A stretch of DNA of 5,348 nucleotides from NCBI GenBank assembly GCA_947462865.1, contig CANHRW010000146.1:1-5348 (forward strand), in the 5' to 3' direction. Source of the DNA: Bacteroidota bacterium (lineage in GTDB: Bacteria; Bacteroidota; Bacteroidia; UKL13-3). The notes below the pieces were generated by a model, which saw only the letters and a program-made list of their open reading frames with translations, was not told the DNA's origin and made no database searches. This document shows positions 1 to 5,023 of the stretch, one piece after another. Within the stretch, counting starts at the first letter, position 1, and each line of letters begins with the position of its first letter. Made by a program: the position numbers and the translations under genes.

Positions 1-1326
1 AGCTGCCAAAGCAACTTGATTGTTAGTTTCTGCCGCCAATAACATATGTCCTATGCGTGGGTGGCAAGCCAATCTGTGTAGTTGTTTACCATCGTCAGTA
101 ATTTTTCCATCTTTGATGGCTTCCAATAGGTTCAATAATTCAATAGCTTGTGCTAAATGAGCCTCCGGTGGTAGTGTTACCCATAACAATTCTTTTGCAT
201 CTTGTATGCCCCATTTTGCGAGTTCCAACACCAATCCTGCTAAATCTGCCTCTAAAATTTCTGGCGTACGTTGAGCTGGTAAACGTTCGTGGTCAATTTT
301 GCTCCACATTCTGTAACAAACACCAGGGCTCAAGCGACCAGCCCTGCCAGTTCTTTGTTCGGCGGCATCTTTGCTAATTTGTACGGTTTCTAATTTGCTT
401 AAACCTGATTTTGGATCAAATTGATTGGTTTTTTCAAGACCGCTATCTACTACAATTGTAATGCCTTCAATGGTTAAACTCGTTTCTGCAATATTGGTAG
501 CCAATACAATTTTTCTTCTGCCATTTTTATCTGGTAAAATGGCTGCTTGTTGTATGCGTTGAGCCAATTTTCCAAACAATGGATGGATTACAAAATCGGG
601 TAAAGCATTTCTTAAAAGCGCTTCACATTTTTTAATATCACCTTCTCCTGGTAAAAATACCAAAGCATCACCCAAGTGTTCTTTTACCGCATTTTGAGTG
701 ACTCTTGCTGCAGTTTCAGCAATCATGAATTGATCTTGCCCGCTTACATACTGAACCGCAACAGGGAATTGTCTGCCCTCACTTTCTATAACAGGAGCCT
801 GCAGCATTTCAGATAAATTGTTGGTCTCCATGGTGGCCGACATTAATAACAATTTCAAATCAGGTCGAATGATTTCTTGTGCTGCAGTACATAAAGCCAA
901 AGACAAATCAGCATGCAAACTCCGTTCATGAAATTCATCAAAAATAACCATGCCAACAGCTTCCAAGGCATTGTCTGTTTGTAACATTCTAGTTAAAATT
1001 CCTTCTGTTACTACTTCAATGCGTGTTTTAGAGCTGACTCTGTTTTCGAACCGGATGCGGTAACCAACAGTTTCGCCAATTTCTTCACCGAGTAATTCAG
1101 CCATTCTGTAAGCGACATTGCGGGCTGCCAATCGCCTAGGCTCTAATAAAATGATTTTTTTATTGTTGAGCCATTTTTCATTGAGCAAGCAAAGTGGCAC
1201 CACAGTGCTCTTACCCGCTCCAGGAGCAGCTTTTAAAATTACCCTGTTATTGGTTGTTAAGAGGCTCAACAAATCAGCAATTACTGATACAATTGGCAGT
1301 TCTGATGTAGCTGGATTGAATTTCAA
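1..1326 (-). CDS. hrpB: ATP-dependent helicase HrpB, N-terminal 442 residues (partial, 3' end outside window)
   Basis: This is a DEAH-family superfamily 2 helicase of the HrpB type, presumed to be a cytoplasmic RNA helicase; the physiological role of bacterial HrpB is poorly defined. The reverse-strand frame is open from 1326 to base 1. The Walker A motif GAGKST is at residues 36-41, followed soon after by EPRRLAAR. The Walker B box is DEFH (130-133), followed by ERS, and SAT is at 163-165. TNIAETS (277-283) and QRTGRAGR (324-331) are helicase motifs V and VI. The sequence ends in a HMLLAAE-like stretch typical of the HrpB region after the helicase core. HrpB proteins are usually about 800-850 residues, so roughly half is present. 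The start is TTG at 1326-1324, giving MKFNP. No ATG lies in frame before Walker A. The only earlier candidate is TTG at 1365-1363, which would precede the inferred transcription start, and a TAA stop at 1368-1366 closes the frame. The gene is divergent from prfC. Confidence 0.93.
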   Translation of the reverse strand, partial: MKFNPATSELPIVSVIADLLSLLTTNNRVILKAAPGAGKSTVVPLCLLNEKWLNNKKIILLEPRRLAARNVAYRMAELLGEEIGETVGYRIRFENRVSSKTRIEVVTEGILTRMLQTDNALEAVGMVIFDEFHERSLHADLSLALCTAAQEIIRPDLKLLLMSATMETNNLSEMLQAPVIESEGRQFPVAVQYVSGQDQFMIAETAARVTQNAVKEHLGDALVFLPGEGDIKKCEALLRNALPDFVIHPLFGKLAQRIQQAAILPDKNGRRKIVLATNIAETSLTIEGITIVVDSGLEKTNQFDPKSGLSKLETVQISKDAAEQRTGRAGRLSPGVCYRMWSKIDHERLPAQRTPEILEADLAGLVLELAKWGIQDAKELLWVTLPPEAHLAQAIELLNLLEAIKDGKITDDGKQLHRLACHPRIGHMLLAAETNNQVALAA

Positions 1327-1340
1327 ATTGTAAATAATCT

Positions 1341-1348
1341 CAAAAATA
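1341..1348 (-). promoter_or_regulatory. Candidate -7 promoter element for hrpB (TATTTTTG)
   Basis: Read on the minus strand, the bases from 1348 to 1341 are TATTTTTG, a full match to the Bacteroidota TAnnTTTG -7 consensus. Transcription would begin near 1335, leaving a leader of about 10 bases before the TTG start at 1326. The nearest upstream TTG (1365-1363) is only 14 bases away, shorter than the usual spacing to a -33 box, so the -33 element is weak or absent. The match lies in very AT-rich DNA where such 8-mers can arise by chance. Confidence 0.35.
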
Positions 1349-1411
1349 ATTGAATTTAGCTTCAATTAGACTTTAGTTCGGTTCAGATTCTATTATTTAC
1401 TTGAAATCAAA

Positions 1412-1419
1412 TACTTTTG
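1412..1419 (+). promoter_or_regulatory. prfC: Candidate -7 promoter element for prfC (TACTTTTG)
   Basis: TACTTTTG fits the Bacteroidota TAnnTTTG -7 consensus exactly. It would place the transcription start near 1424-1427 and give a leader of about 20 bases before the ATG at 1447. No clear TTTG -33 box is seen at the usual distance upstream. The position matters for the gene start: the in-frame TTG at 1417 lies inside this element, so it could not be translated from a transcript begun here. Confidence 0.45.
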
Positions 1420-1446
1420 CGGCTCATCGAATCAAAAAATAAGCGT

Positions 1447-3042
1447 ATGAGCTTGGTTGAAGAAATCAATAAACGAAAAACATTTGCCATTATTAGTCAC
1501 CCGGATGCTGGTAAAACCACACTAACAGAGAAGTTTCTTTTATTTGGAGGTGCCATTCAGGTTGCAGGTGCTGTTAAAAGCAATAAAATAAAAAAAACAT
1601 CTACCTCCGATTTCATGGAAATTGAAAAACAAAGGGGAATTTCTGTTGCAACTTCGGTAATGGCATTTGAATACAAAGGCAAAAGGGTAAATATATTAGA
1701 TACTCCTGGTCACAAAGATTTTGCGGAAGACACTTATAGAACACTCACTGCAGTTGATAGTGTTATATTGGTTGTCGACAGTGTAAAAGGGGTAGAAGAA
1801 CAAACAGAACGCCTAATGGAAGTATGCCGAATGCGGAATACACCGGTGATTATTTTTGTCAATAAAATGGACCGGGAAGGGAAAGATCCATTTGATTTAT
1901 TAGAAGAGCTTGAACAAAAACTGAGTATTTCTACAAGGCCCTTGTCTTGGCCAATTAATCAAGGTGCCACATTTAAAGGGGTGTATAATTTATACAAAAA
2001 ATCGCTGAATTTATTCGAAACCAATAAAACGCAGTTGGCTGATGAAGTCATCGCAATAAGTGGTTTAGATTCACCAGAATTGATGAGGCATTTGCCCGAA
2101 AAAGATGCCATTAAATTAAGGGAAGATGCCGAGTTAATTGAAGGTTTGTATGAACCGTTTGACATAGATTTATACCAAAGTGGTTTATTGGCGCCTGTTT
2201 TTTTTGGCAGCGCTATCAACAATTTTGGCATACAAGAATTGTTAGAAACTTTTTTAGACATTGCGCCAAGTCCAATGAGCAGAACTGCCGTTGAAAGAGA
2301 AGTAAAAGCAAATGAAAAGGCGCTTACTGGTTTTGTATTTAAAATTCATGCCAACTTAGATCCCAATCACAGAGACCGCATTGCATTTTTAAGAATATGC
2401 TCTGGAAAGTTTGAACGCAACACTTTTTATTTTCATACCAGAACTGGAAAAAAATTAAAATTTGCCAATCCTACTACATTTATGGCCAATGAGAAAATTC
2501 TCACTGCTGAAGCGTGGCCCGGAGATGTAATTGGTTTGTATGATAGCGGTAACTTTAAAATTGGAGATACACTCACCGAAGGTGAACAGTTACAATTCCA
2601 AGGCATACCAAGCTTTTCGCCAGAAATTTTTAAAGAGCTCGAAAACCGAGATCCACTCAAAACAAAACAACTCGAAAAAGGAATCAGCCAATTAACAGAA
2701 GAAGGTGTTGCGCAATTATTTATTCAAGAACCAGGTCATCGAAAAATAATTGGAACTGTTGGAGAATTGCAATTCGAAGTCATTCAATTCAGATTGGAAC
2801 ATGAGTATGGAGCAAAATGTGCATTTGTACCCATGAAATATTACAAGGCATTTTGGATTGCTTGTAAAGACAAAAAAATACTCGAAATGTTCATGCACAG
2901 AAAGGCACATGCCATTGCAAAAGACAAAGAAGGCAATCCTGTATTCTTAGCCGAATCAGAATGGAATGTTACCTATGCCAAAACCGATTTTCCTGAAATA
3001 GAATTCCATACCATTTCAGAAACATCGGGTAGAAGCAAGTAA
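1447..3042 (+). CDS. prfC: Peptide chain release factor 3 (RF3), translational GTPase
   Basis: RF3 is a cytoplasmic GTPase that releases RF1 or RF2 from the ribosome after peptide release. The product is 531 residues, close to the 529 of Escherichia coli RF3. From its N-terminus it shows the G1 loop SHPDAGKTT (residues 17-25), the switch I segment RGIS (63-66), G3 DTPGH (85-89) and G4 NKMD (139-142). These are followed by the RF3-type stretch FFGSAINNFGI, the elongation-factor-like domain II, and a C-terminal region with VGELQFEV. The order and length match RF3 rather than EF-G or LepA, which carry extra domains. The frame also opens at a TTG at 1417, but the ATG at 1447 is preferred: it gives the family-typical N-terminus MSLVEEINKRKTFAIISHPD, and the upstream TTG falls in a promoter element. 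No strong Shine-Dalgarno sequence precedes the ATG, as is common in this phylum. All GTPase motifs are intact. It appears to be a single-gene unit. Confidence 0.96.
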   Translation: MSLVEEINKRKTFAIISHPDAGKTTLTEKFLLFGGAIQVAGAVKSNKIKKTSTSDFMEIEKQRGISVATSVMAFEYKGKRVNILDTPGHKDFAEDTYRTLTAVDSVILVVDSVKGVEEQTERLMEVCRMRNTPVIIFVNKMDREGKDPFDLLEELEQKLSISTRPLSWPINQGATFKGVYNLYKKSLNLFETNKTQLADEVIAISGLDSPELMRHLPEKDAIKLREDAELIEGLYEPFDIDLYQSGLLAPVFFGSAINNFGIQELLETFLDIAPSPMSRTAVEREVKANEKALTGFVFKIHANLDPNHRDRIAFLRICSGKFERNTFYFHTRTGKKLKFANPTTFMANEKILTAEAWPGDVIGLYDSGNFKIGDTLTEGEQLQFQGIPSFSPEIFKELENRDPLKTKQLEKGISQLTEEGVAQLFIQEPGHRKIIGTVGELQFEVIQFRLEHEYGAKCAFVPMKYYKAFWIACKDKKILEMFMHRKAHAIAKDKEGNPVFLAESEWNVTYAKTDFPEIEFHTISETSGRSK

Positions 3043-3045
3043 ATC

Positions 3046-3768
3046 TTAAAGTTTTGTTTCTTTTAAAAAGGTGGCTTCATCAATGAGGCCCATATGCTCC
3101 CATATTTTTTCGCCATTGTGGTACAATTGCAATACAGGAATACCATCTATTCCCATTTTTTGAAGCAATGATGGGTTTTGGTCTGCATCAATTTTGAGCA
3201 GTTTAAGTTTCGCACTTTTTTGCGCACTTATTTTTTCAACCATTGGCCCAATTTGTTTACAAGGTTTACACCATACTGCAAAAAAATCTACCAATACATA
3301 CTCCTTCTCTTTCACCAGTTCAGCAAAACGTTCACTGCTCATGCCTTCATTAGCAGCAGTATTGCTTGTTCCTGAATTTTCTAATGGCAAGCCTTCTGCA
3401 TTCCATTTGAGAATACCGGGCATTTCATAAATGGTTTTGAAATTTTTAGAACGCATCATGCTAGCAGCATTTCCACTTCTACCTCCAGACAAACAATACA
3501 CCAAAACCGGTTCCTCTTTGTTCAACTCATTTAGTTTTGCTTCAAATCCATCTTGGTTGATGTCTAAATTTTTTGCACCCTTTATATGTCCTTCATTGAA
3601 TTCTTCAGGTGTTCTAACATCTATCAATTGTGCATTTGGATGCTCAGTTAAATATTGGTTGAATTCTTTTGGGCTCAACTTACCACCTGTTGTATTTTGT
3701 TTGTTTTGACAAGACACCCATACTGTGCTCATTAAAAGTACTGTTATAGCAAATAGAAATTTTTTCAT
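3046..3768 (-). CDS. Exported rhodanese-thioredoxin fusion protein, probable lipoprotein
   Basis: This 240-residue protein joins two thiol/sulfur domains. Residues 1-20 form a signal peptide (MKK, a hydrophobic run, then VWVSC), with Cys20 as the probable lipidated residue. The -3 residue is Trp, so the lipobox is not canonical. A rhodanese domain covers about 30-130: DVRTPEEF at 50-57, GHIKGA, then the active loop CLSGGRS with catalytic Cys92. A Ser/Thr/Asn linker (about 131-140) leads to a thioredoxin domain (about 142-240) with buried Asp161, the redox site WCKPC (166-170) and cis-Pro211. All key residues are intact in both domains. The domains should act in the periplasm or at the membrane, one binding sulfane sulfur and the other reducing disulfides or persulfides; the substrate is not known. 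The ATG at 3768 follows the upstream thioredoxin stop by 38 bases with no obvious promoter, so it is probably the last gene of the operon. Its stop is 3 bases from that of prfC. Confidence 0.93.
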   Translation of the reverse strand: MKKFLFAITVLLMSTVWVSCQNKQNTTGGKLSPKEFNQYLTEHPNAQLIDVRTPEEFNEGHIKGAKNLDINQDGFEAKLNELNKEEPVLVYCLSGGRSGNAASMMRSKNFKTIYEMPGILKWNAEGLPLENSGTSNTAANEGMSSERFAELVKEKEYVLVDFFAVWCKPCKQIGPMVEKISAQKSAKLKLLKIDADQNPSLLQKMGIDGIPVLQLYHNGEKIWEHMGLIDEATFLKETKL

Positions 3769-3806
3769 ATTGGTTTTACTACGAATTTAAGTTACTGAAA
3801 GCCTAA

Positions 3807-4100
3807 TTAACAAAAAGAAGTCAACAATTGTTTGAGTTGCGCTTGTTGCACCACACCAGACTGTCGCCACTTTATTTGACCGTTTTTAAAAATAATCAGT
3901 GTTGGAACACCTTGCACTTGGTAGGCCTGAGCTGCTGCAGGATTTTTGTCGACATCAATTTTTAGGATGCGCACCTGTTCACCCATTTCCTTTGCTAAAT
4001 CTTGTAATATTGGATACATCATTTTACAGGGGCCACACCAGGTTGCAAAAAAATCTACTAGTACGGGCTTATCAGATTGTATGATTTCTTGAAAATTCAT
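3807..4100 (-). CDS. Thioredoxin, small cytoplasmic type
   Basis: A 97-residue single-domain thioredoxin, slightly shorter than the usual 105-110. It has buried Asp16, the canonical active site WCGPC (residues 21-25) and cis-Pro66 in GVPT, followed by the usual LIIFKNG strand. There is no signal peptide, so it should act in the cytoplasm as a thiol-disulfide reductant. The ATG at 4100 overlaps the TGA of the preceding rhodanese gene (ATGA, 4 bases), which suggests translational coupling. The frame stays open to a TTG at 4136, but that start would add 12 residues with no thioredoxin match and lie inside the upstream gene. The last residue is Cys97, an extra cysteine outside the active site. 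Given its neighbours, it may reduce persulfides formed on the two small rhodaneses; that is inference. Housekeeping TrxA cannot be excluded, so no symbol is given. Confidence 0.93.
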   Translation of the reverse strand: MNFQEIIQSDKPVLVDFFATWCGPCKMMYPILQDLAKEMGEQVRILKIDVDKNPAAAQAYQVQGVPTLIIFKNGQIKWRQSGVVQQAQLKQLLTSFC

Positions 4101-4423
4101 TTGAATGGTATTTCTAAATAGGTTAAGCTTCTCCAACTACCACCATTATGAACTTGATTGTGTCCGGCTTGTTTGAGCATGCTTTTTGCCGCTGCACTGC
4201 GCATACCTGAGGCACAACAGGTAATAATAGGCATCTCTTTTTTAGGCAATTTTTTCAGGTTTGATTTGAGTTGGTCAACAGGAATATTCATTGAATTTTT
4301 AACATGTCCTCCTTGAAACTCAGCTTTGCTGCGCACATCTAATAAAATTGCTCCTTGGTTGATCAATTCTTGTAAATCTATTTTAGGGCCAAAACCCAAT
4401 AACTGTTTAATCTGACTAATCAT
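4097..4423 (-). CDS. Single-domain rhodanese-like sulfurtransferase (second of pair)
   Basis: A 108-residue rhodanese-domain protein without a signal peptide, so presumably cytoplasmic. After a short N-terminal helix (residues 1-12) come LLDVRSKAEF (27-36), GGHV (38-41), NIPVDQL (46-52) and the active loop CASGMRS (70-76) with catalytic Cys70. Cys69 sits directly before it, where many rhodaneses have Tyr. The C-terminus has NGGSW and TYLE. Proteins of this size (GlpE and PspE class) transfer sulfane sulfur from thiosulfate or persulfides to thiol or cyanide acceptors; the physiological substrate cannot be read from sequence. It is a clear paralogue of the rhodanese encoded just before it: DVR, GGHV, NIP, CCASG-x-RS, NGG-x-W and YL are shared. 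The ATG at 4423 is 3 bases after that gene's stop, and its own TGA overlaps the start of the thioredoxin gene, so the three are probably translated from one message. Confidence 0.92.
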   Translation of the reverse strand: MISQIKQLLGFGPKIDLQELINQGAILLDVRSKAEFQGGHVKNSMNIPVDQLKSNLKKLPKKEMPIITCCASGMRSAAAKSMLKQAGHNQVHNGGSWRSLTYLEIPFK

Positions 4424-4426
4424 CTT

Positions 4427-4708
4427 TTAATTGTTTAATAAGTAATTCACTTGAGTCCACGGGCCACCATTGATACAGTCTATGTCTAAATCGCATAAAA
4501 ACTGTGTTGCTTGGCCACTCCTGTTTCCAGATGCACAGCACAATACAATTTTAGTTGGGCTATTTTTAAATTCATTAACCCTGTTTGGAATTTCATGAAG
4601 CGGAATGTTGATACTACCTGCTACATGACCACCCATAAATTCTTCAGGGGTTCTTACATCAATAATTTTTTTGTTGTCTGCTTTAAGTGCATTGATTAAA
4701 TCTTCCAT
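4427..4708 (-). CDS. Single-domain rhodanese-like sulfurtransferase (first of pair, operon leader)
   Basis: A compact 93-residue rhodanese domain with no signal peptide. Visible elements are IIDVRTPEEF (residues 15-24), GGHVAGSINIP (26-36), the active loop CASGNRS (58-64) with catalytic Cys58 preceded by Cys57, and the C-terminal INGGPW (79-84). Two further cysteines, 72 and 78, lie after the loop. The family moves sulfane sulfur as a persulfide on the loop cysteine; the partner is not known. ATG at 4708 is the natural start, since the domain begins within a few residues. An A-rich leader, a TAnnTTTG element and an inverted repeat lie directly upstream, making this the likely first gene of the sulfur/redox operon that continues through 3046. 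A sulfur-carrier role for another pathway is an alternative to detoxification. Confidence 0.92.
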   Translation of the reverse strand: MEDLINALKADNKKIIDVRTPEEFMGGHVAGSINIPLHEIPNRVNEFKNSPTKIVLCCASGNRSGQATQFLCDLDIDCINGGPWTQVNYLLNN

Positions 4709-4728
4709 TGTATTTTATTTATCGCATA

Positions 4729-4736
4729 CAAAGATA
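4729..4736 (-). promoter_or_regulatory. Candidate -7 promoter element of the rhodanese-thioredoxin operon (TATCTTTG)
   Basis: Read on the minus strand from 4736 to 4729, the bases are TATCTTTG, a full match to the Bacteroidota TAnnTTTG -7 element. The transcription start would fall near 4722-4725, giving a leader of about 15 bases before the ATG at 4708. No TTTG box is present at the -33 distance, which suggests the promoter depends on an activator. The inverted repeat at 4759-4772 is placed to serve one. Confidence 0.5.
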
Positions 4737-4758
4737 AATAGAACGGTTTTTGATGATG

Positions 4759-4772
4759 GGAACATTTGTTCC
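4759..4772. promoter_or_regulatory. Inverted repeat GGAACATTTGTTCC, candidate Crp/Fnr-type operator
   Basis: The 14 bases form a perfect inverted repeat with 6-base arms (GGAACA/TGTTCC) around TT. Written as GGAAC-N4-GTTCC, it has the same 5-4-5 layout as Fnr-family sites (TTGAT-N4-ATCAA). Its centre at 4765.5 is about 41-43 bases upstream of the inferred start of the rhodanese operon, the usual place for a class II Crp/Fnr activator. A transcription terminator for the cytochrome b5-like gene is less likely: the loop would be too small and no T-run follows on the minus strand. The core also fits GAAC-N4-GTTC, the pattern of Gram-positive LexA boxes, so the regulator family is uncertain. Confidence 0.5.
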
Positions 4773-4780
4773 TTTTGAAC

Positions 4781-5023
4781 TTATTTTTTTAAAACACCTA
4801 CTTGTATAAATTTATCAAAAACGGTTGGTAAATGAGGTGCTAGTTTTATTTCTTCTGTTAAATCCTGTCCGGCCCAATGTTCGTAGTGTTTCCCATTTCG
4901 CCACAACCTACTTTTGGTTACATCGAATATTTTTCCTTCATAGGCTACCCATATTTCAGGTTTGTCTTGCCCATTTCTTAGTGCCAATTGCGCACTTGTA
5001 TATTCAGCAAATGCATCAGTCAT
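4781..5023 (-). CDS. Cytochrome b5-like haem-binding domain protein
   Basis: An 80-residue protein made up almost entirely of one cytochrome b5-like haem/steroid-binding domain. It shows the typical start YTSAQLALRNGQD, then WVAYEGKIFDVT (25-36), LW (40-41), GKHYEHWAGQDLTEE (44-58) and APH (62-64). His49 in HWAGQD and His64 are the likely axial haem ligands. There is no signal peptide or membrane segment, so it should be a soluble cytoplasmic protein. Short bacterial members of this family are mostly uncharacterised; electron transfer or haem/ligand binding is the family expectation, and no partner reductase is seen here. Its ATG directly abuts the TAA of the DEAD-box helicase gene (no bases between), so the two are probably cotranscribed. 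A 72-base gap with its own promoter signals separates it from the rhodanese operon. Confidence 0.88.
   Translation of the reverse strand: MTDAFAEYTSAQLALRNGQDKPEIWVAYEGKIFDVTKSRLWRNGKHYEHWAGQDLTEEIKLAPHLPTVFDKFIQVGVLKK

Noticed and set aside
150..1333. Plus-strand open frames at 150-377 and 1118-1333.
   Set aside because: They lie antisense to the clear HrpB helicase frame and their translations resemble no protein domain.
1417..1446. A ten-residue N-terminal extension of RF3 starting at TTG 1417.
   Set aside because: It overlaps the TAnnTTTG element and adds residues not typical of RF3, whereas ATG 1447 gives the family N-terminus.
1959..2910. Minus-strand open frames within prfC.
   Set aside because: They are antisense shadows of a strongly conserved GTPase and show no domain features of their own.
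2993..3019. Inverted repeat CTGAAAT/ATTTCAG near the end of prfC as a terminator hairpin.
   Set aside because: It is a 7-base AT-rich stem with a 13-base loop inside the coding region, and no T-run follows.
4101..4136. A 12-residue extension of the thioredoxin starting at TTG 4136.
   Set aside because: It lies inside the upstream rhodanese gene, and the ATG at 4100 with its ATGA overlap is a much better start.
4759..4772. The GGAACATTTGTTCC repeat as a Gram-positive type LexA (SOS) box.
   Set aside because: The core fits GAAC-N4-GTTC, but the downstream genes are not DNA-repair genes and the host looks like Bacteroidota. It remains a weak alternative to a Crp/Fnr site.
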